A DNA stretch of 64,000 nt from CAWCUU01 sp963798855 (lineage in GTDB: Bacteria > Gemmatimonadota > Gemmatimonadetes > Longimicrobiales > RSA9), in the NCBI GenBank assembly GCA_963798855.1, contig CAWCUU010000001.1, positions 930,001 to 994,000 of the forward strand, read 5' to 3'. Shown here piece after piece: positions 1 through 9,942 of the stretch (position 1 is its first letter; the number at the start of each line of letters is the position of its first letter). A program made the position numbers and the translations under genes. The notes beneath the pieces are model-generated. The model was not told where the DNA came from. It saw nothing but the letters and a program-made list of their open reading frames with translations, and did no database searches.

Positions 1-185
1 TTCGCGTGGACGCAGATCCATCATTTGAGGCTCCCGCAGCAGGAGGGAAGGCTGGCTGCATCAGACTCGGCCCGGATGCAAAAGAAGCCCGGCCGCTGCC
101 TGCGCAGGCGTCCTGGGCTTCCGATGTCGAGCGTCGCGTCCCGTTGCCGACGCCATGTGCGGTCCGAGTCCATAGATAAACGAAA

Positions 186-216
186 GGGGGCCCGCGACGC
201 AAGGTCGCGGGCCCCC
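186..216 (-). terminator. Intrinsic terminator downstream of the first minus-strand gene
   Basis: A perfect 13-bp GC stem (186-198 with 204-216) closes a 5-nt loop. Read on the minus strand it is followed by a T-rich tail (complement of 177-185). It lies 24 bases beyond the stop at 240 and probably ends the sigma-factor operon transcript. Bases 1-185 hold no convincing gene. Confidence 0.75.
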
Positions 217-239
217 TCCCAGAACGCAGAAATCGGCGC

Positions 240-1037
240 TCAGCCTCCGCTGCCGCCGTGCTTCTTCTTCGCCTTCTTCGTCGGGGGATCACTGCCCGGA
301 GGCAGAGGGGGGCCCGCCCCGTGGCCCTGGCCCTGCGCGCGCCCTCGTACCCCGGGCGCGGGTGGCCGTCCCGACAGCGGACCCCGCCCGGAGCGCACGC
401 GCGCCGCGACTTCGGCCGCTGCCTGTGCCGGTCCCTTGCCGCTGTGCATCGCCCCCTCGACGGCGGCCGGCAGATCCCGCAGCTCCTCGGCGTCGTGACC
501 GCGCCCGCGCCACGCCGAAAGCACGTCGAGCGCCGCCTCCACCGGAACCCCGGCCTCGAGCAGATCGGCGAGGACGTGGGCCTCCATCGTCATGGAGCCC
601 CTTCCGTCCGCCTCGGCGATCGTGCGCAGCGCCGTCTCGGGCACGCCCCGGCGCAGCGCGTCCGCGATTCCGGCTACGTCCGACGCGACGAGTCCCCTGT
701 CGGCACCGAGCAGGAAGCGGGCGCGACCGAGGTCCCCCTCGAGCGCCCGAACGACCGCGAGAATGCGGTCGGGCGCGACGCCCTTCGCCGTGCCTTCCAG
801 TGCCTTGTCGACGAGTGGCTCGACCGGCAGACCCCGCGACCGCGCGTCCTGCACGGTCGCCGCGAACTCGGCCGCCGCGGCCGCCGGCAAGGCCGCCTGT
901 ACCCGCGCCATGGGATCCGCACCCTGCGCGGCGAGCGCACGGGGAAGCACGGCTCCCAGAAGGAGCGGCAGAGCGGCTAAGCGGATCGAGATATTCCTCA
1001 TGATCGTTGTGCTGATATGGACGACCGGACCCCGCAT
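240..1037 (-). CDS. Secreted alpha-helical protein of unknown function
   Basis: This 265-residue protein matches no family I recognise. A hydrophobic signal segment (about residues 18-37, ending ALAAQG) follows a short basic stretch. The mature part is Ala/Leu/Glu-rich and looks entirely helical. It ends in a Gly/Pro-rich stretch and a strongly basic tail (KKAKKKH). The start at 1037 is preceded by GGAG ten bases upstream, within the end of the previous gene; the internal Met at 1001 would give a more compact signal peptide and is a real alternative. It is the last gene of the minus-strand cluster led by an ECF sigma factor, 4 bases after the barrel gene, so probably co-expressed and exported to the periplasm or surface. 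Confidence 0.6.
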   Translation of the reverse strand: MRGPVVHISTTIMRNISIRLAALPLLLGAVLPRALAAQGADPMARVQAALPAAAAAEFAATVQDARSRGLPVEPLVDKALEGTAKGVAPDRILAVVRALEGDLGRARFLLGADRGLVASDVAGIADALRRGVPETALRTIAEADGRGSMTMEAHVLADLLEAGVPVEAALDVLSAWRGRGHDAEELRDLPAAVEGAMHSGKGPAQAAAEVAARVRSGRGPLSGRPPAPGVRGRAQGQGHGAGPPLPPGSDPPTKKAKKKHGGSGG

Positions 1038-1041
1038 TGGG

Positions 1042-2235
1042 TCACATCTCCTCGATCACGATGCTGGCTGTGGGGCGCCCCCAGCCATCGTCCGTGATCC
1101 CCGGCGCACCCTGGGGCACCATCCAGCGCTCTCCATCGACGCGGAAGGCGAAGTGATAGAGGCCCGGCCGGAGTACCTTTTCCAGCACCCAGGCGTCGCC
1201 TTCGCGGTGCATCGGCTCGGGCGTCCAGTCGTTGAAATCCCCGGCCAGCTCGACCCGGTCCGCCGCCAGCGCGAGGTGGAAACGGATGGCGCGCCCCCCC
1301 GCCGTCTCACGGCCGACGGCCGCGACGGGCGCCGGTGGAGCCGGAGCCGGCAGCGGCACCTTCCACGTGAGGCCAAGCTCGATACCGAACGTGCCGGGTG
1401 CGCCGTACAGCGGATCTCGGGCTTCGCGCCCGGCGGACAGCCGGGCAGTCAGTCCGCGGCCGACCTCGGCCAGCACGCTCACGTCGTAGACTCCTTCAGT
1501 TTCGTGTTTCGTGTCGACGCCCGGCGTGCTCCAGGCGCCGGCACCCGCGCGGGCCGAGAGCGAGCCGTGTTCCCAGGCGATTCCCACCTCGCCTCCTCCG
1601 TAGGTTCCCGGCGCCTCTCCGTTCCGGCTGTCGTAGAGCTCGGGCTGCAGCGAAAGCGTGAACGGGCCGAGGCGTCGCTCCAGCTCGATGGCGCCGCCCG
1701 TCATCGAGAGGTCGCCCGACACCATGGTATCGGGGGCAGGAGGACCCGGTGGCGAGCCCGACTCGGAGACGGCTTCGCCGGACCAGGTACCGCGACTCAG
1801 GGTGAGCTCGAGCCGCGCGGCCCAGCCCGCCAGGGTGCCGGCGACGTAGGGGCGAACGGCGACCCGGGCCGTCGAATACCGGAACGGGCTGCGGTAGCGC
1901 AGCCCCGAGGCTTCGAAGCGACCACCGGCGCTCAGCGGGGCCGGCCGGCTCCTCACCGTCAGACCTGCCTCGGCGCCGAACCAGTCACCGCCGGCGCTGC
2001 GCAGCGACCAGCCGCCATACCCCGTCACGTCGGCCGTCAGGGCAGTCGCAGGGGCGGCGAGGAGGAGCGCGCTCAGCGTGCCGTAATCGCCCGCTTCCAC
2101 GGGCGCCCCCGTGGGCGGGCGCGCGTAGGCGGCGCCGCCGTCCAGCCATAGCGATACGCCTTGCGCCGCGATCGGCGCGGCGGCGCCGAAAGTAACACCC
2201 GAAAGCAACAGCGCGGCGACCAGTCGGATGCGCAC
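1042..2235 (-). CDS. Secreted barrel-like protein with C-terminal glycogen-binding-like (CBM48/AMPK1) domain
   Basis: The 397-residue product starts at GTG 2235, which gives a clean signal peptide (VRIRLVAALLLSGV then AAPIAAQG). The open frame extends further upstream but would overlap the previous gene. Residues about 27-300 alternate polar and hydrophobic residues with many Gly, Tyr and Trp, as in an outer-membrane beta barrel. The last ~85 residues form an early-set fold of the AMPK-beta/CBM48 type (AGDFNDWTPEPM, then YHFAFRVDGERW). The Lys of the AMPK YKF motif is Ala here, so glycan binding is uncertain. The anti-sigma gene 17 bases upstream carries the same kind of domain, which suggests a shared ligand or shared fold. 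Confidence 0.6.
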   Translation of the reverse strand: MRIRLVAALLLSGVTFGAAAPIAAQGVSLWLDGGAAYARPPTGAPVEAGDYGTLSALLLAAPATALTADVTGYGGWSLRSAGGDWFGAEAGLTVRSRPAPLSAGGRFEASGLRYRSPFRYSTARVAVRPYVAGTLAGWAARLELTLSRGTWSGEAVSESGSPPGPPAPDTMVSGDLSMTGGAIELERRLGPFTLSLQPELYDSRNGEAPGTYGGGEVGIAWEHGSLSARAGAGAWSTPGVDTKHETEGVYDVSVLAEVGRGLTARLSAGREARDPLYGAPGTFGIELGLTWKVPLPAPAPPAPVAAVGRETAGGRAIRFHLALAADRVELAGDFNDWTPEPMHREGDAWVLEKVLRPGLYHFAFRVDGERWMVPQGAPGITDDGWGRPTASIVIEEM

Positions 2236-2252
2236 CGACTGCGGCGCTTTCT

Positions 2253-2909
2253 TCAGGAGCTCTTCTCCGGCACCGGACCGACGGTGATGAGGGCGTTCCG
2301 CATGCCGAAGCCATCTTCCACGTGGGCCTCGGCCCGGGGATCGGTGACCCACTGTTTCCCGTCGACGACGAACATGTACTTGTGGACGCCCGGCTCGAGC
2401 GGGAACATCGCAGTCCACACCCCGTCCCCGTCGGGATCGCGCAGAGGCGCCCCGGCAGGATCCCAGCCATTGAAGTCACCGGCGACGCCGACGGAAGCCG
2501 CTTGGTCGGAGTCGAAGACGAACTGCACGTATACCGGGGCGATACCGGCGTCCGGCCCCGGCACGGCAGTCAGCTGGTCGGGCGTGCGCACGAGACTGCG
2601 TGCCGGTCCGAGCACCAGGAGGATCACGGCGGCCGCCGCCGCGAGCACCGCCGCCAAGGGCCTGACTCGTACGGTGTGCGGCTGCCACAACCACGACGCC
2701 GCGCGCTTCCACCCGGGCCGCACGCGAGCCACCGTGTCGGGAAGATCCGCCATGACCCGGTCGGCCATCGAGTCGGGCGCACGGATCTCCGCGAGCCGCG
2801 ACGCGCCGGTGGTCAGCTGCTCCCACCGTCGCAGCTCCTCCCTTGCGCGGTCGTCCAGCGCCTCGAACGGAAGCTCTCCGTCCAGATATCGGTGCACGTC
2901 CGGGTGCAT
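2253..2909 (-). CDS. Membrane anti-sigma-like protein with periplasmic CBM48/AMPK1-type domain
   Basis: The 218-residue product opens with a short cytoplasmic region (MHPDVHRYLDGELPF) that resembles an anti-sigma N-terminus but lacks the HxxxCxxC zinc motif. One transmembrane helix lies at about residues 85-101. Residues about 125-212 form an AMPK1/CBM48-like domain (GVAGDFNGWDP, KYMFVVDGKQWVTDP, MRNALITVG). Compared with the AMPK-beta glycogen-binding domain, both Trp positions and the Asn are kept and the YKF Lys is Met. The ATG at 2909 overlaps the sigma-factor stop by one base (TGATG), indicating translational coupling. The probable job is to hold the adjacent ECF sigma factor inactive until an envelope signal arrives; the signal is unknown. 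Confidence 0.7.
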   Translation of the reverse strand: MHPDVHRYLDGELPFEALDDRAREELRRWEQLTTGASRLAEIRAPDSMADRVMADLPDTVARVRPGWKRAASWLWQPHTVRVRPLAAVLAAAAAVILLVLGPARSLVRTPDQLTAVPGPDAGIAPVYVQFVFDSDQAASVGVAGDFNGWDPAGAPLRDPDGDGVWTAMFPLEPGVHKYMFVVDGKQWVTDPRAEAHVEDGFGMRNALITVGPVPEKSS

Positions 2910-3490
2910 CACGTTCCTTCCTCCAGCATTGCCTGCAGCGCATCGCGGGCGCAATGCACCCGCATCTTGAGGGCCGGCACCGAGCCGCCCAGCCGCGCTG
3001 CCATCTCCTCGTAGGACAGCCCCTCCAGGTGCTTCAGCAGAAAGGCCTGCCGCTGTGCCTCCGGCAGCCGATCCAGCGCGCGCTCGAGGGTGCCTCTCAG
3101 CTCGGAGCGCTCGAGCTCGCGTTCGGGATCCTCGCTCGAGCGACCCACGCCTGGGGCGTCATCGAGACGCACGTCCAGACGCCGCCGGTTCTTCAGGTGA
3201 TCCTTGCAGCGGTTCACCAGGATCCGGAACAGCCAGGCCGGGAACCGATCCGGGTCGCAGCGCTCCAGGTTCGTGTAGGCCTTTACGAACGAGGCCTGCA
3301 CGAGGTCGGCCGCGGTGTCGCGCGAACGGACCATGCGCAGCGCATAGCGGAACAGCCCATCCTGATGACGTAGCACGAGGATGCGAAAGGCATCCGCGTC
3401 TCCAGCACGGACGCGCAGGACGACGCTGGCGTCCGTTTCCGTCGCATCCGTGGGCTCTTCCGGCACACGCTCCCGCGCCGAATTCTGCAT
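2909..3490 (-). CDS. ECF-family RNA polymerase sigma factor (RpoE-like)
   Basis: The 193-residue product has the two conserved ECF regions. Region 2 is at about residues 30-105 (DAFRILVLRHQDGLFRYA through DLVQASFVKAYTNLE and FPAWLFRILVNRCKDHLKN). Region 4 is at about 130-190 (ALDRLPEAQRQAFLLKHLEGLSYEEMA). The start at 3490 is preceded by GGAG with 5-base spacing; an upstream in-frame ATG at 3511 is less well placed. It leads the four-gene minus-strand cluster and is coupled to the anti-sigma-like gene. It directs core RNA polymerase to its own promoters, probably for an envelope response. Confidence 0.88.
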   Translation of the reverse strand: MQNSARERVPEEPTDATETDASVVLRVRAGDADAFRILVLRHQDGLFRYALRMVRSRDTAADLVQASFVKAYTNLERCDPDRFPAWLFRILVNRCKDHLKNRRRLDVRLDDAPGVGRSSEDPERELERSELRGTLERALDRLPEAQRQAFLLKHLEGLSYEEMAARLGGSVPALKMRVHCARDALQAMLEEGT

Positions 3491-3548
3491 TACATCTCCA
3501 GGACGATCCAAGGCCGAAAAGAGTCACAAGGATCGGTGGCATCGCGAC

Positions 3549-3578
3549 TTGCCTACGCCGCGACGGCCCAGCTATACT
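3549..3578 (+). promoter_or_regulatory. Candidate sigma-70-type promoter for gltA-icd
   Basis: TTGCCT at 3549-3554 and TATACT at 3573-3578 are separated by 18 bases, in the divergent intergenic region between the ECF sigma gene and citrate synthase. Transcription would start near 3585 and give a leader of about 150 bases. Confidence 0.5.
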
Positions 3579-3738
3579 CGGGCCCAGGTCGAGCGTTCCG
3601 CCACCCCCGACGGGGCTGGTTCCCTCGTCGGGCAGGGGAGGGACGCCGGCCCCTTCGTGCTAGATGGGGCTTCGGCCGCAAGATCATGCCGAGCCATCGA
3701 CAAAGGCAATACCACCGGAGCCATCCGGGAGGGGGCGT

Positions 3739-4879
3739 ATGTCCGCAAAGGGGTTGGAAGGTGTCGTTGCGGCCGAGACCGGCCTCAGCCAGGTACTCGG
3801 CGATGAGGGTCGCCTGATCTATCACGGCTACGAGATCGGCGACCTGGCCGAGCACGTCCGCTTCGAGGAGGTCTGCCAGCTGCTGTGGCACGGATCCCTG
3901 CCGGACCAGAGCGAGCTCAGCCGGCTGAAGGGCCAGCTGGCCGATGAACGACCCATCGACGACCGTCTGATCGACCTCTTGCGTCGCATGCCCCACGAGG
4001 CGCACCCGATGGCGGCGCTGCGCACCGGCGTCTCGGCCGCTGCGCTGTTCGATCCCGAGGCCGAGAACCCGTCCGAGGAGGCGAACCGGCGCAAGGCCCT
4101 CCGCCTGACGGCGAAAGTCATCACGATCGCCTCCGCCTTCGAGAGGATCCGCAACGGCAAGGATCCCGTGCCACCGCGAGACGACCTCGATCACGCGGCG
4201 AACTTCCTCTACATGATGCGCGGCGAAGAGCCGGATCCGCTGGCCGCCAGGATCATGGATGCCGCATTCACGCTGCACGCCGAACACGGTCTCAACGCTT
4301 CGACATTCTCCGCCCGTGTCACGGTGGCGACGCTGTCCGATCTGTACTCCGGCGAGACCTCGGCCATCGGCACCCTGAAGGGGCCGCTCCATGGCGGGGC
4401 GAACGAGCGGGTCATGGCCATGCTGCAGGAGATCCCGGGGCGCGAGGGGGTGGACGACTATCTGCGCCGCCGGCTCGACGCCGGCGAACGGATCATGGGC
4501 TTCGGACATCGCGTCTACCGGACGCTGGACCCGCGCGCTCCGATCCTGAGGCGTTTTGCGGAAGAGTATGCGCGCGAGGCCGGAGAGACGCGCTGGCTCG
4601 ACATCGCGAACCGGATCGTCGAGACCATGGGCAGGGAAATGGAGGCTCGTGGCAAGCGCATTTATCCCAACGTGGACTTTTTCAGCGCTCCGCTCTATTA
4701 CACGATGGGAGTTCCGACGGACCAGTTCACGCCGATTTTCGCCTGCGCGCGGACCGCGGGATGGACCGCGCACATGCTCGAGCAGCTCGCGGACAATCGC
4801 CTGATCCGTCCCAAGGCGGCCTATGTCGGGCCGACCGGTCTCCAGGTGCAACCGATCGACCAGCGCCGAGGAGGGCGAG

Positions 4880-4887
<8 letters not shown>
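3739..4887 (+). CDS. gltA: Citrate synthase
   Basis: The enzyme condenses oxaloacetate and acetyl-CoA to citrate, the first step of the TCA cycle. The 382-residue product aligns along the short bacterial citrate synthase / 2-methylcitrate synthase type: VVAAETGLSQVLGDEGRLIYHGY at the N-terminus, the active-site His region GPLHGGANERVM, GFGHRVYRTLDPRAPIL, and NVDFFSAPLYYTMGVP with the catalytic Asp. The ATG at 3739 follows GGGAGGGG and is preferred over the in-frame ATG at 3664. Methylcitrate synthase activity cannot be excluded from sequence, but the neighbouring isocitrate dehydrogenase, with an 8-base overlap, argues for the TCA role. Confidence 0.93.
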
Positions 4888-6110
<1,223 letters not shown>

Positions 6111-6146
6111 CCGACCGCGCAGCGGCGGTTCCTCAGGAGCGCAGAG

Positions 6147-7673
6147 ATGCCAGAACTCGACGTCAGTGTCGTCCTCGACGCGCCGGGTAGCCTTGGTACG
6201 CCACTACTCGTGCTTCTGCTGTTCGAGCGCGACGATGCCACCGGCGGTATCGCCGCCGAGCTGGATACCGGTCTCGGTGGCCGCATCTCCAGGCTCGTCG
6301 GCCGGGGTGATTTCCGGGGGCGTCGCGATGAGGCGTTGTTCGTCTTCCCGGATGGCGACGACGGCCCGGAGCGGATCCTCCTCCTCGGCGTCGGAAAGAG
6401 GGAGGACTTCACGCTGGAGACGCTGCGTCGCGCTGTCGGCGTGGCCGTGCAGCGTGCCGAGCAGATGGGATTGACGGAGCTCGCGCTGCCGCTGCAGAGT
6501 GTCGACGCGCTGAGCGAGCACATGGGTCCGTACCTCGCCGCACGGGGTGCGGTCGAATCGGCCGTACTCGCTTCCTGGCGCTTTTCGGAGATGAAGACCT
6601 CGCCCGATGAGGAGCGCCCGGCGGGTGCGCTCCAGCGCTTCGTGCTTCTCGCCCAGAGCAGCGAGGAAGCGAGCGCGATGGAGCGCGGTGCGAGCCACGG
6701 CGAGGTCGTGGCCAGGGCGGAGAACCTCGCGCGTGACCTGGCGACGCGTCCCGGCAACGTGGCGACGCCGAGCTACCTGGCCGAGCGCGCCCGCCAGCTC
6801 GGCGGCTCGCACGGCTTCGACGTGACGGTCCTGGAGCCGAGCGAGCTCGCCGAGGAGGGGATGCAGGCGCTGCTGGCGGTCGCGCAGGGAAGTCAGGAGC
6901 CGCCCTGCTTCATCATCATGGAGTATCTCGGCGGCACGAACGGCGACGCGCCGCTGGTGCTGGTCGGGAAGGGCGTCACGTTCGACGCCGGTGGTATCTC
7001 GATCAAGCCGGCGGAGAAGATGGAGGAGATGAAGTACGACATGTCCGGCGCGGCCGCCGTGATCGCGGCCATGGCGGCAATCGCCGAGTTGAAGTTGCCC
7101 ATCAACGTGATCGGCCTGGTGCCTTCCGCCGAGAACCTCCCCTCCGGCTCCGCCGTCAAGCCCGGCGACGTGATCGGAAGCCACGCGGGCAAGACGATCG
7201 AAGTGGTGAACACGGACGCGGAGGGGCGCCTGCTGCTCGTCGACGCCCTGTCCTATGCCCGGCGCTATCAGCCCGCCGCTGTGCTGGACGCGGCGACGCT
7301 CACCGGAGCGGTGGTCGTCGCGCTGGGCCATCATGCGAGCGGACTCATGGGCAACAACGGCGCGCTCATCGATGAGGTCCGCGCGGCGGGGCAGCGCGTC
7401 GGAGAGCGGTGCTGGCCGCTGCCGCTGTGGGACGAATACCGGAAGCAGCTCGACAGCGCGATCGCTGACATCAAGAACACCGGGGGTCGGCCGGCCGGCA
7501 GCATCACCGCGGGATGGTTCCTGAAAGAATTCGCCGGCGACTTCCCCTGGGCGCACCTCGACATCGCTGGAACGGCCTGGCTCGACGACGCGGATCCGCC
7601 GCTGCGCAAGGGCGCGACCGGCGTGCCGACGCGGCTGTTCATCGAATGGGTGCGGTCGCGGGCGGAGACTTGA
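6147..7673 (+). CDS. pepA: Leucyl (cytosol) aminopeptidase, M17 family
   Basis: This dimetal exopeptidase removes N-terminal residues from peptides in the cytoplasm. The 508-residue length fits the family. The C-terminal catalytic domain has all signatures: VGKGVTFDAGGISIKP with the metal-binding Lys and Asp, MKYDMSGAAAV, and NTDAEGRLLLVDALSYA. The N-terminal half is the usual less conserved macrodomain-like region. AGGAGCGCAGAG precedes the ATG. It sits 36 bases after icd and is followed by an intrinsic terminator at 7699-7726, so it probably ends the gltA-icd-pepA transcript. Confidence 0.94.
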   Translation: MPELDVSVVLDAPGSLGTPLLVLLLFERDDATGGIAAELDTGLGGRISRLVGRGDFRGRRDEALFVFPDGDDGPERILLLGVGKREDFTLETLRRAVGVAVQRAEQMGLTELALPLQSVDALSEHMGPYLAARGAVESAVLASWRFSEMKTSPDEERPAGALQRFVLLAQSSEEASAMERGASHGEVVARAENLARDLATRPGNVATPSYLAERARQLGGSHGFDVTVLEPSELAEEGMQALLAVAQGSQEPPCFIIMEYLGGTNGDAPLVLVGKGVTFDAGGISIKPAEKMEEMKYDMSGAAAVIAAMAAIAELKLPINVIGLVPSAENLPSGSAVKPGDVIGSHAGKTIEVVNTDAEGRLLLVDALSYARRYQPAAVLDAATLTGAVVVALGHHASGLMGNNGALIDEVRAAGQRVGERCWPLPLWDEYRKQLDSAIADIKNTGGRPAGSITAGWFLKEFAGDFPWAHLDIAGTAWLDDADPPLRKGATGVPTRLFIEWVRSRAET

Positions 7674-9592
7674 CCGGAAAGCAGCGCCAGAGTGCACGCC
7701 CCCGGCTGACCCCGGGGGTGTTTTTTGCCGCCGTAAGGAGGGTCGCCGCCGGGTTCGCGATCTCGGCCGTTCTCCTGCCGGCGTCACTCCGGGCACAGGG
7801 CCAGCCGCAGCGGCCGGACACCACGGCGGCTCGGGCCGATACCACGGACGCCGCAGCCGATACCATCGGGGCGGCTGCGAACGGGGCACCCCAGGAAGTC
7901 GCCTCGCCGCCCATACCGTTCCCGGTCATGCCGTTTGCGCCCGATACCGGACTGCAGGCGGGCACCTGGGTCTGGAGCCGCGCGGGCCTGATGCGCTCCG
8001 CGCCCACTACCCTGTTGGACGCCGTCGAGGCGGCACCCTCGGTGTCCGGGCTCCGCTTCGGCTACTATGGTGCGCCCGAAGCACTTTCCACCTGGGGATC
8101 GGGCGCCGGGGGGGTGGAGCTCTCGCTCGACGGCTACGTCCTCGACCCGCTGCTTGGAGCCACGGTCGATCTCTCGCGTTTCCCGATCACCGCCATCGAG
8201 CGCGTGAGCCTGCAGCGCGGCGCGGATCGAACCCGCGTCGAGGTACGGACTCCGGAGTCCGCGGCCGCGGAGCCCTTCTCGCTGGTCGAGGCCCAGGCGG
8301 GGGACCTCCTGCGGCTCACGGTTTTCCGCGGCCTCTTCCTCGCGCCCCACTTCGTCGTCGGTCCCGTGTCGCTGGGCGTCGAGAGGACGGCCAGCGAGGG
8401 GCTGGGTCGCAACGAGCCGGCCAACGTCTTCAACAGCTGGGTGAAATGGGCGTTCGTCCGATCGGGAAAGGGTCTGCAGGTCGAGTACCGCAGGATGAAC
8501 TCGGACCGGGGCGGTAGCATGCCTTTCTCGGGGAGCTTCGACCGCTCGGATCTCGTGCTGCGCGGGCGGACGACGCTGGTGACGCCCGATGCGGTCCTCG
8601 AGGTCTTCGGGGGACGCTCGAGCGTCGAGGACTCGCTGCTGGGCCAGCCGCGGCGAGAGGCGCACAGCGAGCAGTACGGGGCTCGCGTCGCGTACGGCTC
8701 GCCGGCGCTCTGGGCACGCGCCGGCGTCCGCTGGCGGAGCGCCGAATGGCTGCCGCGCGTCGAGACGAGCGTGGAGTCACGCGTCTCGCTCCCGCTCGTG
8801 ACGGTCGGTGGGCGGCTGGGCTGGACCGACTGGCGGGACGCCGGTGGTGCTACGGCCACCGAGCTGCACGCGGACTTCGAGCCGGTCCGTGGCGTCGGCC
8901 TCTTCGGTCAGATCTCGAATGGCCGGATCGGCGTCTCGCTCGGACCGCCCCGGCGAGTTCCCGACCCGCGCGAGCCGGACCTGCTCGTGCCCGACACGTT
9001 CGCGGCGCTCCCCGTACCTCTCTTCGATCGGCACGTGACGCGAGGCGGGATCCATCTGCGCTGGCGCGGCATCCGGCTCTCCGCGGCAGCCGTCCGCCTG
9101 CGTGTGGATTCCGTGTTCAGCTTCGGCGCCCCCTTCGACTCGACCGTGCGCGGCTTTCCCGGCGGCGAGAACCACGGCTACGAGCTCGAAGGCAGCATTC
9201 CTCTGTTCACGCCCGTTCTGCGCGTGGAGGGATCCTATGTGCGCTGGCAGGGCGACGAGCACTGGGTCTATCTGCCGGCCGAGGAGGGGAGGGGCGCACT
9301 CGTGCTTCACGCGCTGCCGATACGGAGCGGCAACCTCGAGATCCTCGCGAGCGCCGAGGTGACCCGCCGCGGCGCCGTCCTGATGCCGGCCGCTCCGGGT
9401 GCCGAGGAACCGGTCCTCGAGCTGCCCGGTCGCTTCCTCTACTCCGCCTATCTCCAGATCCGGGTCGTCAGCGTCCGTGCCTTCATCCGCTGGGAAAACG
9501 CCAACAACTTGCACGGCGTCGTCGACTTCCCCGACCGGATTCTGCCTGGACAGCGGGTCGTCTACGGGGTGAAGTGGGAGCTGTGGAACTGA
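7646..9592 (+). CDS. TonB-dependent-receptor-like outer membrane protein with plug domain
   Basis: The product has a signal segment (RRVAAGFAISAVLLPASLRAQ) and a Thr/Ala-rich linker. A plug-like domain follows (TTLLDAVEAAPSVSGLRFG, VELSLDGYVLDPLLGATVDL, ITAIERVSLQRGADRTRVEV). The remaining ~430 residues are strand-rich and barrel-like, ending YGVKWELWN. It is shorter than typical TonB receptors and I see no clear TonB box. The start is uncertain: ATG 7646 overlaps pepA by 28 bases, while GTG 7718 gives a compact signal peptide but lies inside the terminator hairpin. A good AAGGAGG at 7735-7741 has no standard in-frame start after it. The substrate is unknown. Confidence 0.7.
   Translation: MGAVAGGDLTGKQRQSARPRLTPGVFFAAVRRVAAGFAISAVLLPASLRAQGQPQRPDTTAARADTTDAAADTIGAAANGAPQEVASPPIPFPVMPFAPDTGLQAGTWVWSRAGLMRSAPTTLLDAVEAAPSVSGLRFGYYGAPEALSTWGSGAGGVELSLDGYVLDPLLGATVDLSRFPITAIERVSLQRGADRTRVEVRTPESAAAEPFSLVEAQAGDLLRLTVFRGLFLAPHFVVGPVSLGVERTASEGLGRNEPANVFNSWVKWAFVRSGKGLQVEYRRMNSDRGGSMPFSGSFDRSDLVLRGRTTLVTPDAVLEVFGGRSSVEDSLLGQPRREAHSEQYGARVAYGSPALWARAGVRWRSAEWLPRVETSVESRVSLPLVTVGGRLGWTDWRDAGGATATELHADFEPVRGVGLFGQISNGRIGVSLGPPRRVPDPREPDLLVPDTFAALPVPLFDRHVTRGGIHLRWRGIRLSAAAVRLRVDSVFSFGAPFDSTVRGFPGGENHGYELEGSIPLFTPVLRVEGSYVRWQGDEHWVYLPAEEGRGALVLHALPIRSGNLEILASAEVTRRGAVLMPAAPGAEEPVLELPGRFLYSAYLQIRVVSVRAFIRWENANNLHGVVDFPDRILPGQRVVYGVKWELWN
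7699..7726 (+). terminator. Intrinsic terminator after pepA
   Basis: CCCCCGG (7699-7705) pairs with CCGGGGG (7712-7718), followed two bases later by six T at 7721-7726. It lies 26 bases after the pepA stop and overlaps the uncertain 5' end of the following gene. Confidence 0.75.
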
Positions 9593-9650
9593 CCCGGCCG
9601 CGCGGCGCCGGCCGTGCGTTGACCCTGTGCGGTGCGTTGCGGTAGTTTAA

Positions 9651-9922
9651 CAGGTCGCTGAAAAATGGGAGTGCGGCCGCGAGCAGGGGGCTTGCGGAGC
9701 CTCAATCAAGGCGCGAGGAGGAGTCATAGCAGCGCTATGGCGACGACGAGCAACGATGAGTGAGGCCGCAACCCCCCTGCTCCCTTCGGGTTGTGGCGGC
9801 ACGGGGTCGTCTGCGTCGTTGCCGCTCCTCCGAGATGCGCCCTGGCATCGCGTCGTCGCGCCGCCTCGCGTCCGGCCCCGTGGCGCTCGCAACGCGGCTC
9901 GCTTCCATTCTTCAGCGACCTG
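9651..9922 (+). repeat. Dispersed 272-bp element, copy A, with terminal inverted repeats
   Basis: The ends are 18-base inverted repeats (CAGGTCGCTGAAAAATGG at 9651; complement of CAGGTCGCTGAAGAATGG ending at 9922). The body is nearly identical to 20072-20342. An internal hairpin CATAGC-AGC-GCTATG lies at about 9725-9739. A conserved open frame inside is broken between the copies by a one-base indel, so the element looks non-coding. No target-site duplication is evident. It ends 12 bases before the yicC ribosome binding site. The rest of 9593-9942 shows no gene. Confidence 0.85.
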
Positions 9923-9942
9923 TTGAGCGGACTGGAGGCGAA

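Noticed and set aside
25..498. 157-aa plus-strand frame at the left edge
   Set aside because: It runs antisense to the secreted protein gene and across its terminator, and has low-complexity composition.
9647..9892. 81-aa minus-strand frame shared by both copies of the dispersed element
   Set aside because: A one-base indel between the copies breaks the frame, so it is not conserved as a protein.
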